In this document: piece by piece, positions 1 to 11,181 of the stretch
Layout of the letters: each line of letters opens with the position of its first letter
Numbering within the stretch: position 1 is the first letter of the stretch
NCBI GenBank assembly: GCA_030340625.1
Contig: JAOPHQ010000588.1
Location: 124,001-188,000, forward strand
Reading direction: 5' to 3'
Length of the DNA stretch: 64,000 bases
From: Merluccius polli
Lineage: Eukaryota > Chordata > Actinopteri > Gadiformes > Merlucciidae
The notes under the pieces: model-generated
Told to the model about the DNA's origin: nothing
Seen by the model: the letters and a program-made list of their open reading frames with translations, nothing else
Database searches by the model: none
Translations under genes and position numbers: made by a program

Positions 1-345
1 CGGGACACCGGGGTTAGCACCCCTACTCTTGCGATGAGTGCCACGGGATCTTTAGTGACCACAGGGAGTCAGGACCTCGGTTTAACGTCTCATCCGAAAG
101 ACGGTGCTCTAGACAGGACGGAGTCCCCGTCTCCGTCCCGGGGCATTGGGGATCTAACAGAGACCAGAGGGATGAGCACCCCCTACTGGCCCTCCAACAC
201 CTCTACCAGCACCACCTCGTCCCCCATCCAAGGATGGACCAGACCAGCCCCCGCTTAGCTTCCAGATAAACCAGCAGTGCAAGGCAGGTAGCCATGGTGC
301 TGGCATAAGTCGGGGATCTCCAGCCAGCCGGCGCCAGTTCGTGCT
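1..345 (+). repeat. Dispersed fish repeat, internal part of an LTR or LINE-derived element
   Basis: Begins with GGGACACCGGGGTTAGCACC and runs through 'atccgaaagacggtgctc' and 'tactggccctccaac', wording I recognise from interspersed repeats common in ray-finned fish genomes, but I cannot name the family with certainty. It contains no supported gene. It directly precedes the minisatellite-bearing LTR end and may belong to the same insertion. Confidence 0.45.
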
Positions 346-855
346 CTAGTCTACCCTACCAGTTATCAGTGATCCAGTCTGCCTACCTCTTGCCGAAACC
401 TCGCCTGTCCGACTACCCGCCTGTTGCCGAACCCCGCCTGCCTGACTACCCGCCTGTTGCCGAACCCTGTTGCCGAACCCCGCCTGCCTGACTACCCGCC
501 TGTTGCCGAACCCTGTTGCCGAACCCTGTTGCCGAACCCTGCCTGCCTGACTACCCGCCTGTTGCCGAACCCTGTTGCCGACCCATCGCCTGTCCGACTG
601 CCCGCCTGTTGCCGACCCATCGCCTGTCCGACTGCCCACCTGTTGCCGACCCATCGCCTGTCTGACTGCCCGCCTGTTGCCGACCCCTTGCCTGTCCGAC
701 TACCTGCCTGTTGCCGAACCCCCGCCTGCCCGTCTACCGCTTGCCTAGCCTGGCTTGTTGTTATTCCCTTTGTCCAAATAAATCCCACTGTCTTTTCATC
801 CCATCTCCGCCTCCCTGTGTTCAGCGTTTGGGTCCACTCGTCCTGTTCCATAACA
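346..855 (+). mobile_element. 3' LTR end of a plus-strand LTR retrotransposon
   Basis: The segment carries AATAAA at about 778, a pyrimidine-rich stretch and ends GTTCCATAACA, the form of Ty3/gypsy LTR ends in fish. At 855/856 it abruptly meets an L2-like LINE reading the other way, interrupting the reverse transcriptase just after the conserved PISKLPFLSKVL block. The element is therefore inserted in that LINE; its 5' part and the remaining LINE 3' half lie outside the window. The middle is expanded by a minisatellite. Confidence 0.55.
397..735 (+). repeat. Minisatellite of CCTGTTGCCGAACC-type units inside the LTR
   Basis: About a dozen irregular units built from 'cgcctgttgccgaaccc' alternating with 'tgcctgactacc' and later 'catcgcctgtccgactgc'. 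The array is open in several frames on both strands, which creates proline-rich or glutamine-rich ORFs that are not genes. Confidence 0.85.
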
Positions 856-2880
856 CTTTAGACAGGAAGGGTAGCTTGGAGATAGGCCTGAAGTTAGAGA
901 GAATAGAGGGGTCGAGGTTTGGCTTCTTTAATAGTGGCTGCACCACGGCATGCTTGAAGGCAGCCGGGACGCAATGCATTAGAGAGGGAGGATAGGGTAA
1001 TGGGCTCAAACTGCTCGAGGACAGCTGGCTGGGGGAGGGGAGGTGGGGCAGGGAGTGGGGTGGCAGAGGTATCAGTAGGCCTGAGTGCTGCAATATTTTC
1101 AATAAAGAATTTTAGAAAGCTTTCACAGAGGGCGGGTGAGGGCACAACAGGGGATTCATTACGGGGATTTATGAGAGAATTTAGCGTATTGAAAATAACC
1201 TGGGGTTTGTGACTGTTTCTGGAGACCAGGGAGGAAATGTACTGGGATTTGGCAGTTTTAACGGCTCGATGGTAATCCGCCAAGCAACTTCGTAGAATTT
1301 GGAGGGACACGTGAAGGCGGTCCTTCTGCCTACAGGCACGTCTGAGGTCGCGCGTTGCATCGTTGAGCCATGGTGATGACTGAGCCCAGAATTCCAGTCC
1401 AGAATTCCAGTGCAGGCTGAAGAGAACATAGATAGAAGCTGATCAGCAGTATAATCAGAGCTAAGGCCCAGTGGCGGTCTACATAAGGGGGAGTCATTGA
1501 AAGCGGCTGAAAATTGCCCAGCAGTCGAGGGGTTAATCAGGCGCGAGACCCGTTTGGAGACACTAGGGGTACTACCTGAGCATGGGACTGATACAGAGAA
1601 CGGAATTGGGGAGTGGTCGGAGAAAGACATGGCACAGATTTCATTCACAGAGACAGAAACACCATAGGATAACACGAGATCTAGTGTGTGACCCTTTTCG
1701 TGAGTTGGGCCGGAGACGGCTTGTTTAAGACTGAATGAGTCGAGGAGGTTCAGAAATCCCGGGTCAGAGGCTGTGACTCACAACAAACATGGACATTAAA
1801 ATCACCACAAATTGTTATATGATCGTATTTAACCATAAGCCCAGACAAAAAATCAGTAAAGTCAGAAATAAAGTCTTTCTTGAATTTAGGTGGACGGTAC
1901 ACCACTGCACATAAAACGGGGAACGACAGAATTAATTTAAACAGTTGCAGTTCAAAGCTAGCAAAACCAGCGTGTGGAATCTGCCGGCAGTGAAAAAACG
2001 ACTTGTAAACAGAGGCAACACCTCCACCTCTACCAGTCGCTCGGGGGGAATTAAAAAAGTTACAGTCCGGTGGAAGGACTTCAGAGAATGGCATGTTTTC
2101 GCCAGTAGAGACCCAGGTCTCACACAGAAACAGAAAGTCCAGCTCCCGGGAGATAAAAAAGTCGTTAAGCATGAAGGTTTTACTCGCCAGGGACCGCCCG
2201 TTTATCAAGGCCATCTGGAGGGTTAGCTCGTCGCTAGCCGCTGGTCCGGTGCGCTTCAACAGGCGTAGGCTAGAGTGGTCAACACCACGGCCGCACCTAC
2301 GCAGGGAATGCCAGGGGACTTGAGTATGACGCGGTCCGGTCAACGCTGTCGGGGCGGCTTGGAGGGCTGGAAACAGCGGTGGACGAGGCAGTTTGGCAGC
2401 ATCACGGTCGAGGAAGGCTTCAGCAGGAGTAACAGGCGAGACAGAGACAACAGGATGAAGCCATCGCACTAGACGCTGAGTGGCAGCTCGATTTGAGGCC
2501 AGTTGGATCTTGAGTTTCACCAGCATACCTCTCCTCCTTCCTCGTCTCCTGGAGGGCTTCTTGCGAGGAGGGGCCGCGGGCGTGCGGCGCAGGTAAGCAG
2601 GGATACCTGACAGCACGGGCGGGGGACGCTTGTTCCAATCTCCTGGTTCGGGTCTAGCTGCCCGAGCCTCACGGAGAACTTTGTCGCGGATGTTAAACAG
2701 GGCTTGATGATCGTAGCACAGTAGGGCAGACACATCCAGATAGATGCATAGAAACAGGGCTGTAACAAACGTTAAACAGAGCGCCCGTGGAAGACGACTC
2801 GCCGAACACACTGGCGCCATCTTTCTCACAGCCGAGAGAGAGACCAATTGAGGCCAGGTCAGCATGATGCCAGGTCTTTA
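856..2880 (-). mobile_element. L2/CR1-like LINE, 5' portion, minus strand, decayed
   Basis: On the minus strand a basic N-terminal region (PPRKKPSRRRGRRRG at about 2530-2570) precedes an AP-type endonuclease with ICGDFNVH (about 1780-1810) and LCETWVS. Three frame-shifted segments (1750-2865, 1181-1675, 894-1310) follow the order of a non-LTR retrotransposon ORF. The reverse transcriptase starts with SNFRPISKLPFLSKVL and is cut there by the LTR element ending at 855. Frameshifts show it is not coding. The clade (L2/Maui-like) is from remembered similarity. The plus-strand LINE at 48665-53815 carries the same RPISKLPFLSKVL words. Confidence 0.8.
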
Positions 2881-3029
2881 CAGGAACTGGATCCAAGTGA
2901 TGTAGCCTACATAAAGACCATCACAGTAGGCTTATCACAGTAACCCTTATGTGTTGATAAGTCAACATCTACTTTGGATTTACTGGATTCAAACAAACGC
3001 CACTGTAGCATTTGCAGGCATGTAAACAG

Positions 3030-3193
3030 CATGTATTTAGTGTATCAATGTGAAATATAAACATTGTTTAAACATGAATTTAGTGTATCAATGTGAAATA
3101 TAAACATTGTTTAAACATGTATTTAGTGTATCAATGTGAAATATAAACATAGTTTAAACATGTACAAGTATTTAGTGTATCAATGTGAACATA
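3030..3193 (+). repeat. 43-bp minisatellite, about 3.7 units
   Basis: Units begin 'catgtatttagtgtatcaat' at 3030, 3073, 3116 and about 3163, with a 43-bp period and one unit with a short insertion. It lies in the erc2 intron downstream of the last visible exon. Confidence 0.9.
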
Positions 3194-3420
3194 GTTGTGG
3201 AGTGTGTGTGGTTGATAGCTGGTTTACAGCCTCACCTGGTCTGAGTCAGACTGATGAGACATTGGGCTGGGTGGGGACCTGCACCTGTGGTGCATGAGCA
3301 ATTATGGCACCCAGGATGAACCAGCTAACACCACATACACACTCAGGAGAGAGCCACTGTCATGGCAGCACGTAACATCTGCTCGGCTTTTAACATCTCG
3401 CCATTTCCAAAAAATGGATA
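3194..3420 (+). repeat. Dispersed repeat, copy 1 (second copy at 40043)
   Basis: About 225 bp that match 40043-40275 closely by eye, with common runs such as 'gagtgtgtgtggttgat' and 'gagccactgtcatggcagca'. Both copies are on the plus strand. No ORF of note; family not recognised. It could be a solo LTR or a SINE-like unit. Confidence 0.75.
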
Positions 3421-3682
3421 TTCTCAACCAACTAAAACCTGTGTCTTGTCGAATGAGCACTGAACATGAGCGGATTCACTGTGAACTGTAAAAAGCTAAA
3501 AACCCAAAAGTCCTCAAAAGATGCAGCAGCTAATGAAATACTTTGACAGAGTTCATCGCTGCTTTAAGAGCTGTCTGCTGGCTGCCAAATAAACACTTTG
3601 CTGATATGGTCATCCATTTAATTCTACAGGCCGCTTGCTGATTAGCAATGTGGGGGGAGCAGTGCTGTATAAATCCTTGTAC

Positions 3683-3838
3683 CTTGGACTTCATAAACTT
3701 GGAGTGGTTCTTGTAGACCTCCATCTGTTTTATCTCCTCCTCGCGGTCCTCTGTGTTTAACAAGCCGTTTGCCTTCAGCATCTGGATCTCGTCCTCTAGG
3801 TCCCGAATGTTGCGTTCCAGTGATGCTATCTTGGTATC
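3683..3838 (-). CDS. erc2: erc2 fourth coding exon (coiled coil), last in window
   Basis: Encodes 52 residues, DTKIASLERNIRDLEDEIQ through HSKFMKSK, a conserved ERC coiled-coil segment that follows IIEMK of the previous exon in frame. The acceptor is TTGCAG (AG at 3839-3840) and the donor GTACAAG begins at 3682. The length of 156 nt keeps phase 0. The following exon (expected to start IDQLKQEL in this family) is not between here and coordinate 1, so the gene continues to the left, outside the window. Confidence 0.95.
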
Positions 3839-5190
3839 CTGCAAGCGGAAAGAGGCAAAAGACACACTGCTCAGACCCAAGCACCCTGGCGTCCCCACAA
3901 GTTCCATTCTGAAAACAGCGAAGGGGGGCAACAAAAGGAATGAAGCGAAGTCCAGCACAACTGACTGTTTAAGAAAGGAGCGAGAGGAGAAAGATGTAGA
4001 AGGAGATCAAGACAGATGTGAATGAGTGTGAATGAAAGAAAAATAACAGGATAATGACACCCCCCACCCTGTCCATAAAAAGATTAAACAGTAAAAAAAA
4101 ATAACTCTTCAATGAAACTGTGGTATCTGCTGCGGGTGAAAACAAAGGCGCTCCGCTCAGTGCTCGTGCTGCCAGCCACTCTGTTGATTAATCACCATTG
4201 GGAAACTCTGAGCATGCACACGTCCTACACACAGACAGGGATTTGCCTGGAAGCCTGTGCGATGGAAGACATGCTCCGGCACACTGTGCTGTGGTTGCTT
4301 GCAGACAACGCCTCTGAGCAAAGCCTACGGCTTCATAGGTTTTTAAATAAATAATATGATGTCTTTAAGATTAGCCATGCTCTATCTACTGTACCTCCCC
4401 TGGAGGGAGGTACGGTATTCTCTCCCTCTCCCTCTCACACACCCTCTCGCTCTCTCTGTGTTCCTGCCTCCCTGAGTTGCTGTCCGTGTGTGTGTTTCTC
4501 TCTTATCTCTCTTTCACCTCGTTATCACATAAATTGCAAGATAATTCTTGCAGGGCGCCTCTCTCGCCCTGCCTTTGTATGTGTAATAGATTCCTTAGAA
4601 TCCCGTCGGCCTCCGAGTGCTTATGAACTTGTGAACCAGTGGCCGTTGTAAGGTCAGATGAACAGTCTGCCTGTTTATATCCCTAACCCCATCAGCTGCA
4701 TGAGAAACCATGCAGGATTAGTTTCCTGATCGGTGTGCAAGAACCACAAGTGTTGCTAATTTCATCTCCATTTGTTCACGTAATTCCCATCACTATGATG
4801 ATGACGAGAGCATTGTTGGAATAGATAAGGCAAAGCACTGTACCTGGAATAGACTGAAATATATTATCCTATCCAAAGGCTTTCACAGGAGCATCCACCT
4901 GGCCACTAAATATTACTCTCTATCTCTCTCTCTGTACATCCCTCCATTTTTCCTATCTCTCTCTCCCTCTCTCTCTGTCTATCTCTGCATACTGGCATAA
5001 ACAACCACACCTGTTTCCATGGCAGGGGCAGGCAGGCAGGCTGCATGCTCCGTACTGTCTCTGGTGAGTGAGCAAGAGAGGGTGGGCGAGCAGTGGAGAG
5101 ACAGGCAGGGATGGAGCTAGCGAGGGAGGGAGGCAGGATTACAAGCTTCCATCCTAGTCAACACAGCTCTACAGCAGTTCATCCATGTTT
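3839..5190. other. erc2: erc2 intron sequence without recognisable gene or element
   Basis: Between two erc2 exons. It contains pyrimidine-rich simple sequence (4415-4515 and 4915-4985, TCTC-type) and otherwise unique-looking DNA. I saw no transposon ends or conserved protein segments. Confidence 0.5.
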
Positions 5191-5194
5191 TATT

Positions 5195-5308
5195 CACTAA
5201 ACCTTATTCACTAACTCTAACCCTATACCCTATTCACTAACCCTTATTCACTAACCCTAACCCTACTCACTAACCCTAACGCGATTCACTAACCCTTACC
5301 CTATTCAC
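5195..5308 (+). repeat. Telomere-like minisatellite, left part
   Basis: Repeats of 'attcactaacccttattcactaaccctaacc', mixing a TATTCAC word with CCCTAA. It is interrupted by the hAT element at 5309 and resumes at 6306, so this was one array before the insertion. Confidence 0.9.
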
Positions 5309-6305
5309 CAGTGGTGGCTGGTGAAAAATATTCAAGGTGGGGCTGTGCCTTATTCAGTCAATTTGACAAACCATCCCAATACAATGTAACACAAACTGCA
5401 GGATACCAGTGGAAAAGTCATTCATTCAGTCATTATTTCATATTGATTTATTTATATTTATTTTATTTGTATTTATTTATTATCTATATTAATTAATTTA
5501 ATATTAAAAAGTTGACCCTTACCATGAGCCTTTTGTGCAATATGTATGTCGGGCTGATCAGGGCCAAGCTCTTTCACTTTTTTTTCTACCAGAGTTCTCC
5601 TCTGCCTTTTGTGCAATATGTATGTCGGGCTGATCAGGGCCAAGCTCTTTCACTTTTTTTTCTACCAGAGTTCTCCTCTCAAATGGAAGCTGGTGAAGAG
5701 ATCGTATTGAATTTACATCCGTCATTGACCAAGTGTCCTTGGTTGTGTTGTCTGACTCCGCTTGGGGCGCATTCAACATTTTAATGAATTCATTTTAATT
5801 AACGTTAATTTAACGTTTCTGATACAGGATATAAATCCTCCACACCAGACTCTACACTCAAAAGACTCTACACTCAAAACAAACAACCATACAAAAACAA
5901 CAATAAAATGTTCTACGCTTCTACAGCACTGGCTTGGGGCGCTAAATTCACCGCCCCAGAGGCATCAGATTCGAGGACGCTGATTGGCTAAATGTAGGTT
6001 GCTATGCGCAATCTTGAGGCAGCAACGGGTCTGCAATTGGCTGCACTGCTGCACTCCGTGGGTGCTTTTTCCAGCGCCCCAGAACGGAAGAGTGCAACAA
6101 CAGAGGGGATGAACAGGAAGCTTTACCCCAAACATAATGATTTATATTTCATATATTACATGTTATTGTGCATTTTAACACACCCATACTTAAAATAAGT
6201 AGTTATTGTTTATTTTATTTTTTTAAAAAGAACATTTTTAAAAACACTTTCCACTGGGGGGGGAGGGGCGGCGCCCTAGCGCCCTCTATTGGCCAGCCGC
6301 CACTG
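5309..6305. mobile_element. hAT DNA transposon, non-autonomous, 997 bp
   Basis: Flanked by perfect 8-bp duplications CTATTCAC (5301-5308 and 6306-6313). Terminal inverted repeats are CAGTGGTGGCTGG on the left and the complement of CAGTGGCGGCTGG on the right. The 8-bp duplication with CAG termini fits the hAT superfamily. No transposase is visible. It contains a 76-bp tandem duplication (about 5525-5600 and 5601-5676; shared 'cttttgtgcaatatgtatgt'). Confidence 0.9.
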
Positions 6306-6500
6306 CTATTCACTAACCCTTATTCACAAACCCTTATTCACTAACCCTAACCCTATTCACTAACCCTTATTCACTAACCCAAACCCTCACTAATGATTAT
6401 TCATTAACCCTTAGTCAATAACCCTAACCCTATTCACTAACCCGTATTCATTAATCCTTATTCACTAACTTGTATTCACTAACCCTAACCCTAACCCCAG
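6306..6500 (+). repeat. Telomere-like minisatellite, right part
   Basis: Continuation of the array split by the 5309-6305 insertion; units 'attcactaaccctaaccct' and variants, ending in CTAACCCTAACCCC at about 6495. Confidence 0.9.
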
Positions 6501-6685
6501 TTTAGAAATAACATTAGTAACTTTTAACAGAGCATGTGAATGTATATTCTAACATAACATTTGTTATGTTATTCTGCCACACAGAATGGTTTCAAATCTG
6601 ATAGATAAAAACATCCCTATTGCTGTATATATTATGTGTTTGTTGTAACACATAATAAGCACACATATTACAATTTAGTTTTTAC

Positions 6686-6760
6686 CTTCATCTCAATGAT
6701 GGTTTGCAGAGCCTTGGTTTTGCTTGGATCTTGATGCAGCTGATTTCGCCTGTGTAATTC
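6686..6760 (-). CDS. erc2: erc2 third coding exon (25 codons)
   Basis: A 75-nt exon too short for ordinary ORF detection. On the minus strand TTTAG precedes GAA TTA CAC AGG and the exon ends GAG ATG AAG before the donor GTAAAA. It encodes ELHRRNQLHQDP then SKTKALQTIIEMK, which continues the preceding exon (IHLRE) without gap and matches the conserved ERC segment at that position. It sits only 63 bp from a hAT insertion at 6824. The reading frame and both splice sites are intact. Confidence 0.94.
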
Positions 6761-6823
6761 CTAAAGAAAAAATCATTACAAAACATGTCACTGAAGAACA
6801 ACAACTATATATAATATTATATT

Positions 6824-7436
6824 TAGGGCTGTCAAAATGAACGCGTTAACGCGATAACGGCGATAATGTTTTTAACGCATTAATGCATTCCCACCATGTT
6901 TTACCCACAATTCAACCCCCGGCGCGTTCATTCCTCATCGCGTAAAGTCCAAAACACACTGCCGCTGAATGGCGCGTGTCAAAACAGCCGCCCCTATTAT
7001 TTTCTATGTACACCCCCGCTTCCTATGTGTGCTAGGGGCGGCATTTGACGCACTTGACATCCACACTACTGCGTTTTCGTTTTAAACTGCGTACACACAT
7101 GGTTTAAAACGAAAACGTAGTAGTTTGCAACTGGCTAAAAGATGAATAAGTAAAAGGGCCACATGTAATTGTGTGAAAGTGAGTTGTTTGTTCAAAAAGA
7201 AAAACGTTCCATTCAGTTGTTGCCAAAATTGTTTAGAATTAAATTATTTTTTCTGGATTTGTCGTTAATAAAAAACAAATGTAATATCCGCTTCTTGTCA
7301 TTTATCTTTCTGTTCTGAGAACAGTACACAGAAAATGTGAATTTTTCAGTCATATTTAGGATTGTGATTAATCGAAATTAATTCAAGAAACCTTGTGATT
7401 AATTAGATTAAAAATTGTAATTGTTTGACAGCCCTA
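6824..7436. mobile_element. hAT-type MITE, 613 bp
   Basis: Termini TAGGGCTGTCAAA and its inverse TTTGACAGCCCTA, with 8-bp duplications ATTATATT at 6816-6823 and 7437-7444. The left end carries the palindromic word GCGTTAACGC. No coding capacity. A related end in opposite orientation is at 41400-41599. It lies 63 bp from erc2 coding exon 3 on the upstream (intron 5') side. Confidence 0.9.
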
Positions 7437-7504
7437 ATTATATTAGAATATATTACATATAATATATATAATATTATATATACAATATATTATATATACA
7501 TATA

Positions 7505-8098
7505 TAATATATTAAAGACACATATTTGACCATTCCCTCATTCTAGAGATGTGCGGTTAATTCCCAATGAGGTAGACACATTATTACCCGCACGCCTGTG
7601 TAGACTCAACAGTTCACTCGCAAAATGCAATTTAAGAAATAACACAATAAAATGGGACTCCATAGCCAGAAGGACTTGGTACAGAAACAAACACTCTACT
7701 CATCCATTCTTACGTGCGGTTGCGGTTTACTTAATTGAATTGTCTTATCATATGCATCAGATCTTTTACAGAGTATGACCACAAGCTAGAATTCTCAACG
7801 GGCCTAATATATTAAAGACACATATTTGACCGTTCCCTCATTCTAGAGATGTGTGGTTAATTCCCAATGAGGTAGACACATTATTACCCGCACGCCTGTG
7901 TAGACTCAACAGTTCACTCGCAAAATGCAATTTAAGAAATAACACAATAAAATGGGACTCCATAGCCAGAAGGACTTGGTACAGAAACAAACACTCTACT
8001 CAGTTCATCCATTCTTACGTGCTGTTGCGGTTTACTTAATTGAATTGTCTTATCATATGCATCAGAGTATGACCACAAGCTAGAATTCTCAACGGGCC
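7505..8098 (+). repeat. Tandem duplication with a 300-bp period
   Basis: Unit one (7505-7804) and unit two (7805-8098) are nearly identical: both start 'taatatattaaagacacat' and end 'gaattctcaacgggcct'. Only a few substitutions and short indels (for example an extra 'cagtt' near 8000) separate them. The matching ORFs in each copy are by-products. A poly-AT stretch precedes unit one (7437-7504). Confidence 0.93.
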
Positions 8099-10000
8099 TG
8101 AAAATTGGAGTCCGATCGGAACCAAGCCTGTCAGTCAAAGTGCGGGACCTGCCCGGTCCGATGTTTACAATAACTGAATTTAGCCCAGACCGAGGCGCAG
8201 GGCGTGCTCCGCAACCGGTTGCCACGCAATGATGGCACACAGCGTGGCGAGAGAGCCAGAGAGGAAAAAGAAAAGTCCTCAATATTCAATAAAACAACAA
8301 CTGAGTTCTTTATTGCTGAATTGCTTGAACAGATTTATTTTAATTTACAGACGGCAACCTGTTTCGCTATGCGTCTTCGGTTTTAAAAAACACACACCAA
8401 TTTGAGCAAATAATAAAAAGGTAACCAAACGGAATAAATAGGTAATCTCTCACAGTTTAGAGTTTAAGAACCAAAGTAGCGACACTGGCTGTGCAGGCAG
8501 CAGCAGCTAAACCAGCCAGCTGTGGTGAGAGAGTGAGAGCGGAGAGTGGGGGGAGACGAGAGAGAGACCCGCGCTGCACTCTGCACTGCAGCCAGGAGAA
8601 GGCTAAAATATATATATTTATATATTTATATATGTTTGTATATTTATACATAAGACCAAGAACTCTACCACAAGCTAATCTACCATGACCTACAACCAGA
8701 CTACAACACGAAAGCATAGCAGACAGAAGTTTTAGCCCCACAAAAAAAAGAAGCTTCTTTCCTTCAGATTCTAAACAAATATTGCATAATTTTTTATACT
8801 TTTACAATATAATATTGCACCATTCAATATCGTGATTTGGATATTTCTCTATATATCCTGCTGCCCTAGCTTAGCCCCAAATAAGATGTACATTTTGTTA
8901 CATCTGCAATGTTAGGCTACACGCTAGGGGAGACATCCAGGACGTTGATGATTTAGTGTTAGGGTTATATCGCGGACCGTAGCCCGGGTTTAGAAATCAT
9001 TTATTTTAACCCATTTACTGCATTTATGGACGACAAACACAAACACAACCTTTACACCACTACAACCTATATACTACTACACTACACATAAACTCAATAT
9101 CAACATCTTTATTAGTATTTATTCTATATTATATTTTATAAAAAGTGAATTTCTATAGTTGACTTGCAAGATTTCTTAGTTGACCTTTCAACTCATAATG
9201 AATTTTATAGCGCCTTTTTATTTTTTGGAGGGGGGGGTCTGGACCTCAGTGACCTCATAGCTGGCTACGGCCATCGTGGTTATATCTCATACATCCATGG
9301 GTTAGCTTATATCTGTCATAGGAGAATTTGCCGATTGGTCCTTCTAGAAACTGTTTTCATTCAAACAATCAGCCCCCCTAACAGATTGGATGAAGCCTAA
9401 ATAAAAGTGTTTAATTTTAGAAAAAAGAAAATGACTGGACATTTTCCGGGGGGATGAGATTAGACACACTGGGGCTTCAGCCCCCATAAATAGGATCTAA
9501 AATCGCCCCTGATTGAGCCTATGAACTTTGCCCGAATATGTACTTTAAACACGATGTTGAACCTATATAATAAGAAGTGTTTGTAGTTTATTTTTCTATA
9601 AAAAGTTTTGCCGTTTAACGTTTAACCGAATTTATACTATTTTATTTTGCAGAATCATATATGTGTAGGAGCGGCTAACATGAAAGTGGCCATGCTTCTC
9701 GCCTATACTGTGTGAGCAAGCTGGCGAGTCGGACACTGTTAGCAAGAAAAGCAGCATTTCCACTATGTTTTTGTTTTCCTGGTTGGTTGGAATTTTGAGG
9801 TGCACGGTTAAAGAATGCCAAAATGAGTGGCAGGAGTGGCAACATTGTAAGTGTGTGCATGTGTGTGTATTTTTTTGGGGGGGGGGATATGGGGCTGATG
9901 GGCCGACCAATTTGAAATGTGTTCCGCGGGCCATGTATTCAATGGTGGGTAAGTGGTTATTAAGCCAAACATGCTAAATGGATGAAATATTGCTTTAAAC
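8099..10000. other. Intron sequence with transposon fragments, no gene
   Basis: A hAT-like right terminus (complement of CAGGGGCGATTTTAG) lies at 9494-9512, with no matching left end found. AT-rich simple sequence (tatatattta) lies at 8605-8650. I found no conserved protein and no further delimitable element. Confidence 0.45.
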
Positions 10001-10465
10001 TGAGGTTACTTTTACACGACGATGATCTGAACACAAACCGCAAAAGTGGCGTTGCGTTCCCACTTTTTATTTCGTGTTTAGACGAGCGTCTTTGGGTGGA
10101 AATCTGCATGCACACAGTGACGCAAAAGTGTGTGAAATTTGATGTAGTATGCATGCCAGGTGGCTAGGTGGTACTGTGAAGCACTGCCATACAACAACAC
10201 CAAGAGCGCACGCGTTGAAACTTCCATTTGACGTCAACGCGTACGCGAGGATAGCCAGCGTGAGCAGCTCAGAGCACACTTCTGCATTTTCAACCCTTTA
10301 GACGGGAACGCGACGGTGGAGCGTTTTTAAGATTTCCACTCTGGAGGGTTCATTTTTTGCGTTTTTAAGCCCCAAAAATGCCGTCACCGTCTAAACGAAA
10401 GGCACATCTGATAAAATATTTTGTCGGTTTCACCCGGGAGCGTTGTCGTGTAAAAGTGGGCCTCA
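10001..10465. mobile_element. MITE with ACTTTTACACGAC inverted ends
   Basis: The left end GGTTACTTTTACACGACGAT and right end (complement of GAGGCCCACTTTTACACGAC) form an imperfect terminal inverted repeat about 460 bp apart. I could not settle the target duplication, so the superfamily stays open (Harbinger-like possible). It ends about 46 nt from the erc2 exon 2 donor site. Confidence 0.6.
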
Positions 10466-10511
10466 CTCTTGCCATATAGTGATGAAGGATTACAACCCCA
10501 AAAATGAATAC

Positions 10512-10946
10512 CTCTCTGAGATGGATGTTCTCCTTCTCCTTTTGATCCAGGATGACCTCCAGGTGTCCCAGCTGGGCCTCGGCTTCAGCGATGCGCCTGG
10601 CCCTCTCCTGCTCCTCCTCCTCAGAGGCGCGGCCCGGCCCAGACGGCAGCCCCTTGCTCTGGAGCATCTCCAGCAGCTTCTTGATGGACTCATCGCGGGC
10701 GCCCAGCGTCTGCTTCTGGGTCTCGATCCGCAGCTCCATCTCCTCCAGGGTCTTCCTCAGTAGGAAGAGTTCCTTGGCCTGCCGGTCGTGCTCCGCCTGC
10801 AGCCGGCGGAAGTTCTCCTCGGTCAGCTCAATAGTGGTGAAGTGGTCCACCCCGGAGCGGCTGCCGCTCTCCTGCTGCAGCAGGTGGTTGAGGTCCCTCT
10901 GCGTCCGCAGCTCGTCCTGCAGCGCCTGGATGGTCAACTGCAGGTG
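10512..10946 (-). CDS. erc2: erc2 second coding exon (coiled coil)
   Basis: Encodes 145 residues from HLQLTIQALQDELRTQ to EKENIHLRE, almost entirely heptad-repeat coiled coil typical of ERC1/ERC2. The internal marks LTEENFRRLQAEHDRQAKEL, DESIKKLLEMLQSKGLPS and HLEVILDQKEKEN are strongly conserved family blocks. The acceptor is CACGCAG (AG at 10947-10948) and the donor is GTATTC (10511 downwards). The 435-nt length is divisible by three, so skipping this exon would keep the frame. The upstream intron has a weak pyrimidine tract and instead carries a long TG/GT tract (on the minus strand) starting about 30 nt away. A DNA-transposon remnant ends about 46 nt beyond the donor. Confidence 0.95.
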
Positions 10947-10975
10947 CTGCGTGACAGCACGCATGTGGGCGAGCC

Positions 10976-10976
10976 C

Positions 10977-11016
<40 letters not shown>

Positions 11017-11181
11017 GCAAACACACAAACATGCACACGCACAAACACACACACAAACACACATACATACATACAAAAACACAAACATGTATAGACACAC
11101 AAACGCGTACATACATACATACACACACGTACACACACATGCAGACGCGCACGCACACACACACACACACACACACGTATG
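10976..11181. repeat. (CA)n-rich microsatellite upstream of an erc2 exon
   Basis: About 200 bp of CACACA with interspersed ACATACAT and CACAAA. On the erc2 (minus) strand this is a (TG/GT)n tract in the intron, ending about 30 nt before the 3' splice site of coding exon 2. ORFs through it in both strands are artefacts. Confidence 0.95.

Noticed and set aside
346..861. Proline- or glutamine-rich ORFs on both strands
   Set aside because: They follow a minisatellite within an LTR; the open frames come from the repeat period and have no start context or conserved segment.
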